Origin: Cymbomonas tetramitiformis
Lineage: Eukaryota > Chlorophyta > Pyramimonadophyceae > Pyramimonadales > Pyramimonadaceae
Length of the DNA: 64,000 nt
Assembly: GCA_001247695.2 (NCBI GenBank)
Contig: LGRX02035477.1
Span: 31,067 to 95,066 of the forward strand
Direction: 5' to 3'
Part shown: positions 12,501-19,836 of the stretch, in pieces
Layout of the letters: each line of letters opens with the position of its first letter
How positions within the stretch are numbered: position 1 is the first letter of the stretch
The notes under the pieces: generated by a model
The model's input: only the letters and a program-made list of their open reading frames with translations
Told to the model about the DNA's origin: nothing
The model's database searches: none
Made by a program: the position numbers and the translations under genes

Positions 12501-13089
12501 TAACCTCGTCGGTGTAGACTCCAGCGCCACCTCTGATCGGCACAGTCTTTGATTTTTTGCCTTTCTTCTTGGACTTGGTTCTATGAGGTGATCTCTTATA
12601 CAAGTATTTTCTTGACAACAACCTATAGAGTCGCTTCCGCCTCAGGGTAAAGTAATGACCGTTTGCTCGTTTCTTGTGGGCCCAGCGGTACGTGGTCCTC
12701 GGGCCAGGGGCAAATTTATGATAAATTCTCCAATTTTGTATGGTGAGGAAAGCCATCATATGATAAGTCATAACCCAAGTACCTAGGTTGTTTTGTTGCA
12801 TATAGCAGGTGCAACAATGCACCATGTCATCATAACTTGAAAGAATGTTTAAAGCAACGGCTCTTGATTTGAGGTCTATGGGAAGATTAGCCAATGACAA
12901 GCAATGATTAAGCTTAACGGGATGTCTGTCTTTACAACTAAAAGGGTTGGTGGCAATTAAACAGGGCATGTTAGTTTTGATGCTTCGTGATGTGGTTGGT
13001 GCCCTTACACTTTCGGATAGCTCGTTGTGCGAAATGCATTTTAGGGTAAAGCAGAGCAATTTTGTTCGGCATTTGGGACTTTTTATCAA
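3586..13089 (-). CDS. LINE ORF2: Ulp1-like protease, APE endonuclease, reverse transcriptase, RNase H, methyltransferase-like C-terminus
   Basis: One uninterrupted frame of 3167 codons. Domains in order, by residue: a Ulp1/C48-like cysteine protease about 230-370, with His272 (SIHWRLL), Asp292, Gln336 and Cys342 (QTDSYNCGVW); an APE-type endonuclease 735-1000, with MNLRGL, Glu774 (VSETKI), GDKN and His985 (SDHG); a reverse transcriptase about 1500-1800, with YLDLKQAFDRA (Asp1643), GVPQGEVLSPL and the catalytic box FCDDIM (Asp1775-Asp1776); an RNase H 2340-2480 (Asp2348; GHNND); a CCHC finger at 2616 (CPYC...H....C); and a C-terminal region with NPPF at 2874-2877, the motif IV signature of adenine methyltransferases. 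The start is uncertain, since the first 200 residues carry no recognisable domain. The protein would nick the target, copy the RNA into DNA and remove the RNA. The role of the last 500 residues is unknown. Confidence 0.9.
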   Translation of the reverse strand: MIKSPKCRTKLLCFTLKCISHNELSESVRAPTTSRSIKTNMPCLIATNPFSCKDRHPVKLNHCLSLANLPIDLKSRAVALNILSSYDDMVHCCTCYMQQNNLGTWVMTYHMMAFLTIQNWRIYHKFAPGPRTTYRWAHKKRANGHYFTLRRKRLYRLLSRKYLYKRSPHRTKSKKKGKKSKTVPIRGGAGVYTDEVIKNVSLAEGLFSDKGWLNMTQVGDAMTTRDPSTIAPIELKHLIYKLNGKEDNFTGIVIKKLRKHRHTQIGICDSIHWRLLMIKISRENDILAYVYDPFGEKAEKSVISSIITPLRVWLEDLRMSLKGKVSTIRTFKETFQTDSYNCGVWVAKTAFRWAQWNREVQAVPFEEYLDRDFRKGPTGHDIMLSEIQKYRLEMRAEVKPIIIADLNVRYNAAPRCPEELVIVEPPQNNPSSQPGRITRKGALTLHHMNNIVAHFGLNWPLLKNLEEVSTNIKKTHGSYHCTPRQSDHTNTTYISNVDGIWYVFLHLVPQKTIIYCVNGIQAKHLGNKHPLTLDNEIKQCFINLSFGEHPNNSGILNFIIAQKATNIIRTWRYHSTDQFARDLLHDLNKLNIKMILKNDNTCRTTKRENDFAISLVRDELRHLLTVADRTNGIQDKRPRKATALRTPIGQIGDPNTKCADKNPQYGQRRKSSRKHKRKVYKTKCVNTTFDFVNEYDKMGRCLHQVRNNRGKLQQTEIGRLESLQQAQLSNNIKIMGMNLRGLRHAQEVKCSLIKLETICNLMIDGRADIVCVSETKINSENLALVKTLITQKGIQFRTSFVDENASIGSMILWNPKTLPLAPSVTRTDGTAKRAVMIKFVGKKGFELFVASGYMNNATLQDEQITFYDTLTDWAAKAGNNPNKAYIEIGDKNCTITQQQRITGGTIMPYRDHLEKNKHLLAHLSNDKCSLKELIMEHHPGDEVFTHVIKKSSKAKLTHILANTTMADMAVKTGWTEENPYIISDHGIVWAEIKLPTRERQQQKLGENRVAIPRFQGAKDTTHENYTGYPIRMPMPALSPTTQHKWSRKEMANFLKANGYSKKEFVHACPDKLKALGEITTITGDTTDIDIQRTNLDGSPITINKLVKSNEDLDDIEQGIKWHNKSKEWWLHTNSPWNAAHLLSRGKGMPEEAQNLGYCGKENTWLIGLLNASNKKEANAYLKRHLSLGPLEVGKIQKTSTEDSLTTWSVTLQPHLSAKFWNTYGTVMTGEASKTIASAPFRYATGWRAYTERLDLLLSEALPTEATKDESTTEDELDPDAIWETLHDLANKAATHSFGTRGQNPKAGICKPSAVSNYTYKWMNIIRRTIKCMETRIHDNRIPTEARNLILKIPFTKIRAKHNESATAWLSRLSENLGFFRKAFQESREADLEQRKLHEKEALQHLFSTNLSRFLDTVMGKIKPNEQGAAATPDSEGNIPESKQERLDLTLKEYKDKKLYSTTPHKPDTLPPWLLEILKISPKLPSPIAAKLTCLITRKELNQAYSTCGISTAPGPTGMRYSQWIQGPENFQAQTVSLFNHILRTGKFPKRAKSGIILPIPKNPLEPCTPDNARPLTMLETGLKLFNTIIANRIKAALNVHPIFFPIQDAFLPNKNIDDSLQILNEVISDANRYDKELHVVYLDLKQAFDRAEFWMSNLALDKLGFPKEITEIISNITNEATRTVLTEEGLTDEWSLECGVPQGEVLSPLRFVAIMDILAIWLAKRANGANPSGATYGYTMHTRKEVTSTDAPHLPAPNLINMNSPPNVFARFFCDDIMLIGKTKEEVQDMLVVVNEFMTYIGIPVNVKKSKYSFRKCTRTTKATTRRYSDSDKLLMSGGRLLVDQNAAGPEIHAGWSPPETPEYLEYSDVTEANRYLGVWYSLNGKWNHQTELLTEKLQSSLAAIQLQNLTLHQLRYIVNAVIVPRMAFPLKVTSIIATSSENIARTLDCKIAKFILNYMGCPTDTNHQIVWTPVCYGGYGIDSIQDVAAATCITETMSTLCSAKEHVYWQTDHTDRINDPMLISLYKKYSDAWLKIMLHNMERERKDPKNTINGFPLSHYTTYRNLQGKQFNWMKRTSTIMASMGYAIDSKLFPECETGYNNLVSSIPKSLYDLSNVSSAIQKYNIKHTGFFLTPCGGMLRRWADMKHSLGVNGNKPPAWLESLESEMIINLGNHDPKARYVKQCYRDAHDIPDVSEFHWKGNGDKSSITLIRIQKLDAETNTMRYLKYTPGHLDSDNFVMNGQVLQCQYDREYQMTSDGCILLPAGETIECDNNDTPPINVRSDVQNLEAHYDYIADRQKEILSVQLRNRTADEESAYSCPSNSDEDENPSDGNSISQDHYDMASDGSLFAGKKTACSGAAYLLKEMGGTFSVRKANIPASSVFTADDRLIKADIQTPSSTSAEIIGLRLLLEDQKDHILKSVTPMIHAIDSMATITAVNKDRKTVSAREMLREPNRRELQAVRLILEELGFYSGEDHSRIILKWIRGHNNDRLHDRVDRAAKRASFRKGANAPRFDPYEELPYSLFYMEVPVAGDIRNHIRRIQRLTHLHTWKAMSSQGKYIRMLEDHNVTPTKDISKVTAKSYTAARSRELLGLQASPARSHKLGVTASPDCPYCQTGTKCNFSHIQLECPGPGNSLVYLRGEQDDELRKHVAAELTGEPKLLNPGKGSSFIDICSETLFPLADLRDEMKRELYLQALPESGMYRPSASKKGTIAVTALPDVNTQSGNNVYPELQYARKQEFWKLLSWHYLSKKEFPSPLSRYATRAHDIHTALKACRDESGDPKNCYAIRRSLLDIIIDDRGLNENGCELFCNPLNSHPRIHSRRCIPSDQMRAALRPFCANGRIGFDGLAYDAYVDPITNMGRNVYGNPPFDGKERFSNSAVMATLELGHRAANTVPGFRGIWILPLSPKNQEKWIAKGFKMVFRFPHNTIPFIPHGYWTGDDPYVLPGGGCYKDDFSDVCIIAIDSPPSQDFPAHDWSGTQKKIARWYINVLPEKKITDRRLNCTGVDPEIWQEVLGERKLVIPDSLCPWPLSQESRQSAHPTEYYGGHCDTSYTNKDNKPFAGTVTWPKELTLMGYLPKHFGQILSTIGVHQRRLKPLLKKLSRLCRYHTRIRRDAFLNGHARVEIHDPFRTTLSRITGITEEEAVERAKHVLPLTSLE

Positions 13090-13230
13090 TTATGCAAGGA
13101 AAGAATGCTCCAATTGCCTTATGGCTCATATAAATAGCATAATGACCATGAAGGTAAAGAAAGGCATCTGACACAGGGAAGTGACCAGTGCTCAGCAAAG
13201 GGGGTCAGGCTAGGCTCTAGCAATGCTGTC

Positions 13231-14601
13231 CTAATATCCCACATCCGTAGGGTGGGACTGAATCTCCGCATCTGCAGCAGGATCAGGCTGGTCTTGGGCA
13301 GCAGAGACAGCGGCCATGTGCACATCCTCGTCCCAGGCAAGTGGGATCTCTCTCGCATGAGTACCCACGTGATCAGCTAGGGGTGCTTCCTGATCTCTGC
13401 CCGGTGGGAGTGGGGCCTCACTCTCTCCTCCAGTCCCCATGCCGTCCTCCGTCTGCCCAGTCTCAAATAACCTCGCCCCCGATGTCTCACCGGCGCCCCC
13501 CTGGTCCTCTAGTAGGCTGTATCGAGGTCTGGTGGCTGCCGGGGGGGGAGTGGTGTCCGCCATCAACTCCGCCCGCTGTCTGGACCTGGCCCCACCTGCT
13601 GTCAGCGGGATCCTCGTCCATCCCTGATCATCAGGCCCCTGCTGGTGGATCTGCTGTCCCACGTGGGGGGCAGGCCCGCCCACGCTGATGGGATCTGGGT
13701 GCGAGTGTCTCTGTCCTGAGCTGCGTGGCTGCAGCGTCCGTGCCGTCGTCCGTGGGCCCTCCTGTGCTCCAGCCTGTGCTCGGGAAAGGTAGTGAGGGGT
13801 GTCTGCCCTCCGCTGTGGGGCCAACACGCCATGTGTAGCCGCCGGGCCGCGCCTAGCGTCTCTCCGCCTGGGTGCTCTGGGGGCTATCTGCTGGCCTCCT
13901 CTGCCTCTCCCCGGCTGCAGTCTCTGGTCTGGCCTGCCCACTGGTCCTCCCCTGCCTCCCATGCTCCCTCCGCCTCCTGAGCCTCCGCCTCCTCCAGCTC
14001 CCCCTCCAGGTCCACCTCCATGTCCTCCGCCTCCTCCTCCCCCACCAGGCCCACCTCCAGGTCCTCCGCCACCTCCTCCCCCACCAGGCCCACCTCCAGG
14101 TCCTCCGCCTCCGTAGCCTCCTCCACCCTTACCCGCTCCTGATCCAGCTCTCATAGCCCCCTCCTGATCTCTCCTCCTCAGCCAGCATGCCCCCGAGTGA
14201 TGACCCTCCCCTCCCTGGGGGCCCTGTGCATCCTGAAGGTGACCGTCGTATCCGCAAGTGATGCCGTCAAGGTGTGTGATCTTCACCACCCACTCGCTCG
14301 CCCAAGGCGGTGCGTCACCGAGAGGTCCGCTGACGGGGATGCTGAGTGGGATGAGGTAGGCTGGGGCAGTCTCGGCCACTAGCTGAAGGATGTCAGGTCT
14401 GGTGCTGGCAAGTGCAAATGAGAGTCCTCCGGCATCAACTAGAGCCCGGGGCTCTGGAATGTCTACTGATGTCTGACTCCCAGAAAACCAGCAGATGTAT
14501 CTCAAGCCCCCCGTGGTCGGATGGACCTGCTCCTGATGTGCTATGATACTGCCCAGCACATTCCTGGCGACCTCAGAGGCCGATAGTAGTAATGTACCCA
14601 T
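13231..14601 (-). CDS. LINE ORF1: glycine-rich, probable RNA-binding protein
   Basis: 456 codons, ending 141 bp upstream of ORF2 on the same strand. The N-terminal 120 residues look folded (QTSVDIPEPRALVDAGG). They are followed by a long glycine tract (GGGGGPGGG repeats at about 160-215) and a basic RG-rich part, then an acidic tail. Glycine/arginine-rich ORF1 proteins of LINEs bind the element RNA. That role is inferred from position and composition, since no named domain is seen. The glycine tract is built from tandem DNA repeats (about 13980-14115) and so may vary in length between copies. Confidence 0.65.
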   Translation of the reverse strand: MGTLLLSASEVARNVLGSIIAHQEQVHPTTGGLRYICWFSGSQTSVDIPEPRALVDAGGLSFALASTRPDILQLVAETAPAYLIPLSIPVSGPLGDAPPWASEWVVKITHLDGITCGYDGHLQDAQGPQGGEGHHSGACWLRRRDQEGAMRAGSGAGKGGGGYGGGGPGGGPGGGGGGGGPGGGPGGGGGGGGHGGGPGGGAGGGGGSGGGGSMGGRGGPVGRPDQRLQPGRGRGGQQIAPRAPRRRDARRGPAATHGVLAPQRRADTPHYLSRAQAGAQEGPRTTARTLQPRSSGQRHSHPDPISVGGPAPHVGQQIHQQGPDDQGWTRIPLTAGGARSRQRAELMADTTPPPAATRPRYSLLEDQGGAGETSGARLFETGQTEDGMGTGGESEAPLPPGRDQEAPLADHVGTHAREIPLAWDEDVHMAAVSAAQDQPDPAADAEIQSHPTDVGY

Positions 14602-14666
14602 GTCTAGAGCCGAGAGAGAGAAGGGGGCTCCTGGGGTGGCCTGGACAAACTGAACTCTGATGTGCT

Positions 14667-14674
14667 ATTTTATA
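14667..14674 (-). promoter_or_regulatory. TATA-like box ahead of LINE ORF1
   Basis: CCTATAAAATAG on the minus strand lies about 65 nt before the ORF1 ATG. LINEs usually use internal promoters, so this could be an internal element promoter or chance. Confidence 0.35.
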
Positions 14675-14799
14675 GGATGTTCGGGCCGTCGGATGGTCCC
14701 GTAACACGGGCTTAATTACCGAATTTCGAATATATGCATCGTCCATTTGCCCGATTTAATTACTCCGTCCAGCACCTTATATTCGGTGGAGCACCCGTA

Positions 14800-14880
14800 C
14801 TCAATATTGCGATAAAACATTTACGCTAGCAAAGGGGACAACGTCATGAGAGTGTAGTATCCCTGCAAAGCAGACTAGTG
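14800..14880 (-). mobile_element. 3' UTR remnant of an older LINE copy (left part)
   Basis: Read on the minus strand this matches the giant LINE just before its tail: CTGCTTGCAGG...CTCATGAC...GTAAATGTT in the intact copy against CTGCTTTGCAGGG...CTCATGAC...GTAAATGTT here. The other half of the remnant lies beyond the LTR element, at 19837 onward. Confidence 0.6.
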
Positions 14881-14885
14881 AAAAC

Positions 14886-15054
14886 TGCTGAATATGTCAG
14901 CTGGACTGTATATTCGGTGAGACAGATAATCAGAATAGATAACCGGTGAGAATACTCAGTCTTCCCGTTATATGTTCGGGGTCTAGGGTTCCGGGACCGG
15001 TGACAGTCATACACCCTAACTATAGGAATGACAGTCGGGGCGTCACTTCCAGCA
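14886..15054 (-). repeat. 3' LTR (left copy)
   Basis: 169 bp, TG...CA ended, bordered on the outside by AAAAC. It is nearly identical to 19663-19831. Confidence 0.85.
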
Positions 15055-15092
15055 CACCACCTAGGGTGGTGACTGGCAAACTAGGTGGTCTT

Positions 15093-15152
15093 ATGGAAAC
15101 ACCGAAATGCTTCCAGTATGAATTATATTGTTGATCAGACGACAATATAATT
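15093..15152. repeat. Partial copy of the nearby hairpin repeat
   Basis: It shares GAAACACCGAAATGCTTCC and the AT-rich centre (TGTTGATCAGAC) with the long inverted repeat at 15396-15487, in the other loop orientation and without a matching second arm. Confidence 0.6.
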
Positions 15153-15184
15153 ATATCGGGCAACAACCTCCCGACGAGATCCAG

Positions 15185-15330
15185 ACGGGACTCGAACCTG
15201 CGCGCTCAAGGCGCAAGTCCAACACATAGCGCCCTACGCCGTAGCTCTATGTCATCAGATCTGAGGCGGCACTGTGGAGGCGGTCGAGTGCACTCACCGA
15301 CCATCGCGCTATCGGGGGCGCCAAAATAAA
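15185..15330 (-). other. tRNA-like / SINE-like segment
   Basis: On the minus strand there is a perfect B-box-like GGTTCGAGTCC near 15195, and an A-box-like TAGCGCGATGG about 120 nt upstream. The surrounding sequence does not fold into a canonical cloverleaf. It may be a decayed tRNA-derived SINE or a tRNA pseudogene. The box match is seen; Pol III transcription is inference. Confidence 0.3.
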
Positions 15331-15395
15331 TATCCTGACCGTATCGAGGGCCAGCAGCTGCCGATATGGTGCCGTGCCTCCAAAGAACTAGAGTT

Positions 15396-15487
15396 ATGAT
15401 GGAAACACCGAAATGCTTCCAGTATAATTATACGATTGTCTGATCAACAATATAATTATACTGGAAGCATTTCGGTGTTTCCATCAT
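15396..15487. repeat. Perfect 37-bp inverted repeat (hairpin)
   Basis: Arms 15396-15432 and 15451-15487 are exact reverse complements around an 18-nt loop. The unit lies in the 3' part of the LTR element. It could be a small foldback MITE. Confidence 0.8.
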
Positions 15488-16900
15488 GGTCACGGAACTG
15501 AAACAAACACCTACTCAGCTTCGGTGGAAATAAGCATCCTACAGGAGAACCTGTCCTTTCTGGCAGGGTAACTCCTGAAACTAGCAGTCAGTGAGGCATA
15601 CTACAGAATATAGATACAGTTAAACCCCTAAATTAAGCCCATCTTGGGGCAACCTGAACCAACAGCATCACAATCTGGAGGCCGGCTAATCCAATCCCGT
15701 CAACTCTAGCCACGTCGAGAGTGCCCGAGAGAGCCGGTGCCTCTGTTACAGCGCCCAGGAGAGCTGGTACCACTGCTCGGCAAATCATGCGTAGAGCAAA
15801 ATAAGAAAGTTGAGAAGGTGCCGATGTTCCTGTAGTCAATTGCACCGGGTGCAACCAGCCGACCGGGTCCTGTGCTCGATTGATGAAGAAGGTGCATCCT
15901 CGTCCAACTCGCCCCAGGTGGGCGGCACATAGATCGGCGACGGTGGAGCACCACCCGGCGAGGGCGGCACGGTAACGATCGGAGCCGCTTCGGGCGGTTG
16001 CGAGGGACCCGGGTACCACCTCCAAAGGGTGCCGAGATAACCCCCATACCATGGTCGTTGGGGTACCACCCCTCTGGCCGATAATAGAGCGTCGGCGGGA
16101 CGGCCGTGGGCGACAGCACACCAGCACCACCGACCTCGTCGCCGGCGTGCCCCGGTGCCGCTGATGAATCTTGCGCGGAGCGATCTCGTGAAGGCACAAC
16201 AGTCGCACAAACAACGAACAACATGCAGACTGCGAGAGATGTGAGGGCGGAGAACCCAATACCCATCGGCGGTCTGCCGCACCCCAAGGCCTGCCGCGGT
16301 GGCGTAAGACCCTCGTCATCATCCTCGGAGTCGTCCGTTGCCACTGAAACCGAGTCCACGGTCGCAACGGGCTCCATGTAGTGCATCGCAAGGGTCGGCT
16401 CCGGCCCGGTGAGGTCCAAGTTTACCGCGAACTTGTCCATGAAGGACACGTGCGGCTCGTGTGCGTGCAACTGACGGGGTACAACTCGTCGTCGGGCACC
16501 ACCGACTGCGGAGCGGAGGGCGGTGCTGGCGGCGGTGGTACGACCAAAGCGTCGGCATGGACCTTGTCATGGACCTTGAAGTTGTTGATGTCCACATCAC
16601 CACCAACCGCGCAAACCCCGAAGCGGGTGTCAGCGGGCCGGCGGCACTCCAGATACTCGTCGATGGTGTCGGGCACCTGCTCCTCGGCGACGGCGAAGGA
16701 GAAGGCGGAGACGGTGTCGTAGAGCTCCGGTTTGCCGTCTGCAACGTAGCAGACGGCGTCGAAACGAGCGGCGTCGTTGTTGTCCATGGCGTTCTGGAAC
16801 AGCGTGGCGAAGACGTCATTCTCGTTGTTCACAACGCTGAAGCCGTGTGCGCCAACATGTCCGCGTGGCCCGCCGTTCGGGCAGTCCCGATGCCAATGCT

Positions 16901-17181
16901 CAGGGTAGATATCTTCCTCGGAGGTGACTCGGCCCGCATTTGGAATTTACTTCGGCCACATTTCGGCCCGTGTCGGCCCGAACCCAAAATTGCCCGCCGC
17001 AGGCGCAAAATTTTAATTTTAAGTATGACAATTTGTCAAAAATCGATAAAATTTTGGAAATTTATCGATTTTCCCCTCAATGCGACTCGGCCCATCCGCA
17101 ACTTTTCCTTCGGCCCGCCTTCGGCCCGGGCCTCCGTGACACGGCCCCGGGCCGGCCAATCCCAGGAAGATATCTTCCCTG
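16901..17181. mobile_element. hAT-type MITE, 281 bp, copy 1
   Basis: The ends are CAGGGTAGATATCTTCC and, inverted, CAGGGAAGATATCTTCC. The flanks are an 8-bp target duplication CCAATGCT (16893-16900 and 17182-17189). An 8-bp duplication and CAGGG-type termini fit the hAT superfamily. It lies inside the gag-like gene. A copy at about 97% identity is at 18075-18355. Confidence 0.85.
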
Positions 17182-17823
17182 CCAATGCTTCTCCGCCGTA
17201 GCGGAGCATGTCGGGTTCCGGCACAAAGGAACGAACGTACCGGTGCTCCGGTGGGTTTGTGGAAAGCCACCTTCCCCGAAGGCTTCCCACGGAAGGTCTG
17301 CGGAAAGTTGCCGTGCTCGGGAAGAGGCTTCGCTGCGACGCGGACTCCGTCACCATGTCCACCTCGTCCGATGGCGTTCTTCTTGTGCTGCGGGTCGTGA
17401 AGCCCTTGGTGTCGTCGACACGGTCGTGAAGGGCCTCGATCTCTTTCTTCATGTCGAAGAGCTGGTCGCGGAGCTCGCTGAAGATGATCTTGAAGTCTTC
17501 GTCGTCGCTCTGTCCAGTCAGGGTGAGGGCGGAGAACGTGCGCGCAGCAGGCGGGACGTGCGAGTCCGTCCCGTTTTGTGCGTAGCACTCACGGGTCCAT
17601 TGCTGAATGGTGGCAAGGGACTCCGCCGCACGCTGGTCGTGCAGCAAAAGGCGGTTGACAACCGGGGCATAGAAAACCGGGTCGAGGGACTTGATGTACA
17701 GGGACTTGACCTCCATGTCGTCGAGGGTGCTCTTCCGTCGAGCGGACCGGAGAGCGGCGTTGAAGGCGGCGATAGTCCGCGACGGGTCGAACTGGGTGAT
17801 CTTGGTGGCCAGAAGGTCTGCGG

Positions 17824-18696
17824 GCTTCGGCAAGGTGCTCAAAGGGATCGGTGTCCCACACCGTGGGGTAAAGACACTTTTGAAAAAACTGTCCAGGATG
17901 TGTAGGCGTCATGCAAGGGAAAGATGCATACTACATGAAACGGGAGTCCTACCTTAGAGTGGCACCATAGATGAAGCACCCAGCATTCAGGAACTCTGCA
18001 CGAAGAATAGGAAAGAAACCGAGGTTGTAAAGGTCGCAGGGGAAGTGCTAGGCAGCTATGTGAACCCCCACCCTCAGGGTAGATATCTTCCTCGGAGGTG
18101 ATTCGGCCCGCATTTGGAATTTACTTCGGCCACATTTCGGCCCGTCTCGGCCCGAACCCAAAATTGCCCGCCGCAGGCGCAAAATTTTAATTTTAAGTAT
18201 GACAATTTGTCAAAAATCGATAAAATTTTGGAAATTTATCGATTTTCCCCTCAATGCGACTCGGCCCATCCGCAACTTTTCCTTCGGCCCGCCTTCGGCC
18301 CGGGCCTCCGTGACACGGCCCCGGGCCGGCCAATCCCAGGAAGATATCTTCCCCCCACCTCCCCCGGCCCCTGGGTGGGCCCGGGCCCGGCCCTGCGGGG
18401 CACCACCGGCCCAGGGGCCGGAGCACCCCTGGACTTTTTCACTTCATCACCACCACCGCCCACTCCGCCTCCATCTCCATCGTGCATCAGCTCCACGACC
18501 TGCTGATGTTTTTTCCGACGTTGGTGGCAGACACGTTCACATTAGTGCCTTGTCACCCATGCTTCCATGCTTTGTGGAATGCTTCCTGCCTTTGCAGACT
18601 GTCATGTATGAGGGGAACAGACTCGAGTAGATCGTTCCGAAGGCGTTGCCTTACTCATCGACGTAAATGTTTTATTATTATTATTATTATTATTAT
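17824..18696 (+). mobile_element. 5'-truncated LINE copy of the giant-LINE family
   Basis: A 32-bp direct repeat starting CTGGGTGATCTTG (17792-17823 and 18697-18728, two mismatches) flanks the insert. The insert opens near 17846 with a frame for IGVPHRGVKTLLKKLSRM, which matches IGVHQRRLKPLLKKLSRL near the end of the 3167-aa ORF2. It ends with GTAAATGTTTT and (ATT)n. This is a classic truncated target-primed insertion. A hAT MITE (18075-18355) was added later. Confidence 0.75.
18075..18355. mobile_element. hAT-type MITE, 281 bp, copy 2
   Basis: It is nearly identical to 16901-17181 and has the same length. The flanks CCCACCCT and CACCTCCC are a decayed or shifted 8-bp duplication. It lies within the truncated LINE insert. 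Confidence 0.75.
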
Positions 18697-19643
18697 CTGG
18701 GTGATCTTGATGACCAGAAGGTCTGCGGTGCTCTGAAAGGGTCCGCCGGAATCCAGAAGCATCCCGGCGATCTCCAGTAACACCTGTTTCCCATCAAACG
18801 GGTGTGCCTCCGCCGAAGACTCCATCCAGTCTGCCGCGGGCGACACCGGAGCGACGATGTACTCCAGTGTCGAAAACAACAGCTTGTTCGCATCAGCGCG
18901 GACGGGCAGGGTGGCATCCTCCACGTCGAACAGAGAAGGAAACGCGTCCTCCTCAGTGACGAAAATGTCCCGTAGCGCCAGAACCAGACGGGCGAAAACG
19001 GAGCTGACGTGCGACTCCGTACCGTTAAAACGCCCATGTTTATCGTCGTACACCTTCTTGATGACGAGCTTGGCGGCCCGCTCGTCGAAGGACTCCTTCG
19101 CCAGACGTCTGACCTCGTCGAGGAACATCGCTCCCGCGGACTGGGCGGCCGGGGCAGTCGCAACCGTAGGAGTGGCTGGCGTGGTCGCATGTCTGGTTGC
19201 GGCATCGTCGAAAATGGTAACTAGTGAGCGGCGTGCGCCCGCAGTGTGCGATCTCGTAGAAGTACCCATGATGAAATGACTATAGAGACAGGGCGAGGTG
19301 AATAATGTTAGGTGAGGCTAACGGTGTGGACGACGGCTTGCGAGTTGTGGCGGGTCGTCGAGGATATCCGGGGAAACAGCAAATAATACGCGGTCGTGTG
19401 GGACGAAAGGACGTGATCGATGCCAAACGGTATACTAGTGACCAGAAACAACAAAATCCAGCCCAACGATACTGCACGGAAAAAATTAAGCTGCCATAAC
19501 GCGCGCCCCAATTGTCCAATCAACCGCGCGTCCGTAACTGAGCCATACCGCCCATACCGAAAACCTCTCTAACGCGGGTCCCTCACCCCATCTCAAGCGT
19601 CGGTGCTTAGCCAATCATGGCCAAAGTCGCAGTGTAAAATTAA

Positions 19644-19658
19644 GGGTGCGTGGGACCA
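19644..19658 (-). other. Putative primer binding site of the LTR element
   Basis: Four bases after the 5' LTR, the minus strand reads TGGTCCCACGCACC, which would pair with a tRNA 3' end GGTGCGTGGGACCA. Position and the TGG start fit a PBS; the tRNA is not identified. Confidence 0.45.
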
Positions 19659-19662
19659 AACC

Positions 19663-19831
19663 TGCTGAATATATCAGCTGGACTGTATATTCGGTGAGAC
19701 AGATAATCAGAATAGATAACCGGCGAGAATACTCAGTCTTCCCGTTATATGTTCGGGGTCTAGGGTTCCGGGACCGGTGAGAATCATACACCCTAACTAT
19801 AGGAATGACATTCGGGGCGTCACTTCCAGCA
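19663..19831 (-). repeat. 5' LTR (right copy)
   Basis: 169 bp, TG...CA ended, followed by the AAAAC duplication at 19832-19836. Confidence 0.85.
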
Positions 19832-19836
19832 AAAAC

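Larger units (their letters stand above)
3149..14774 (-). mobile_element. Giant non-LTR retrotransposon (RandI/Dualen-like LINE)
   Basis: The element reads on the minus strand: a TATA-like box near 14670, a glycine-rich ORF1 (14601-13231), a 3167-aa ORF2 (13089-3586), a C-rich 3' UTR of about 430 nt, and a 3' tail of ATT repeats (3168-3149). An ATT tail after GTAAATGTT is found again at 18.69 kb in a truncated copy with target duplications, which shows the family moves by target-primed reverse transcription. The exact 5' end lies between 14675 and 14774. Neither ORF is interrupted, so the copy looks young. The nearest known group is RandI/Dualen, which combines APE endonuclease with a cysteine protease. 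Confidence 0.85.
3104..14799. mobile_element. TA-flanked inverted repeats (Tc1/mariner-like) enclosing a giant LINE
   Basis: A 23-bp motif starting CGGGTGCTCCAC and ending ATAAGG lies at 3106-3128 and, inverted, at 14775-14797, with two mismatches. Each copy is bordered on the outside by TA (3104-3105 and 14798-14799). TA target duplication with short terminal repeats is the hallmark of Tc1/mariner/pogo elements. The left end also repeats the CCGAAAATAAG submotif inside. All coding capacity in between belongs to a LINE, so the simplest reading is a LINE that jumped into a small non-autonomous element. That the two inverted motifs are ends of one element is inference. Confidence 0.5.
15706..19269 (-). 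pseudogene. gag-like gene of the LTR element, broken by two insertions
   Basis: The N-terminal part (19269 to about 18698) encodes a helical protein that ends ADLLVIKITQ. The same residues recur as ADLLATKITQ at about 17820, and the frame goes on (FDPSRTIAAFNAALRSARR) to about 17182. The duplicated segment is the target duplication of a LINE inserted between. A hAT MITE (16901-17181) cuts the frame again. Open frames continue at 16832-16422 and, after a frameshift near 16470, at 16470-15706, with a hydrophobic stretch (SALTSLAVCMLFVVCATVV). No CCHC knuckle or protease motif is recognised, so gag is inferred from position after the 5' LTR. Confidence 0.55.
14886..19831 (-). mobile_element. LTR retrotransposon, non-autonomous, 169-bp LTRs
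   Basis: Direct repeats of 169 bp at 14886-15054 and 19663-19831 begin TGCTG and end CAGCA. They differ at only a few positions. Both outer flanks are AAAAC (14881-14885 and 19832-19836), a 5-bp target duplication. On the minus strand the 5' LTR (right copy) is followed by a primer-binding-like TGG stretch and a gag-like gene; no reverse transcriptase, integrase or RNase H is visible, so the element would need help from a relative. It inserted in the 3' UTR of an older LINE copy, and was later hit by a truncated LINE and two hAT-type MITEs. Confidence 0.8.

Noticed and set aside
13799..14116. Proline-rich plus-strand protein
   Set aside because: It is the antisense of the glycine tract of LINE ORF1.
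15185..15330. Functional tRNA gene
   Set aside because: A B-box-like word is present, but I could not build an anticodon arm and T arm with correct spacing.
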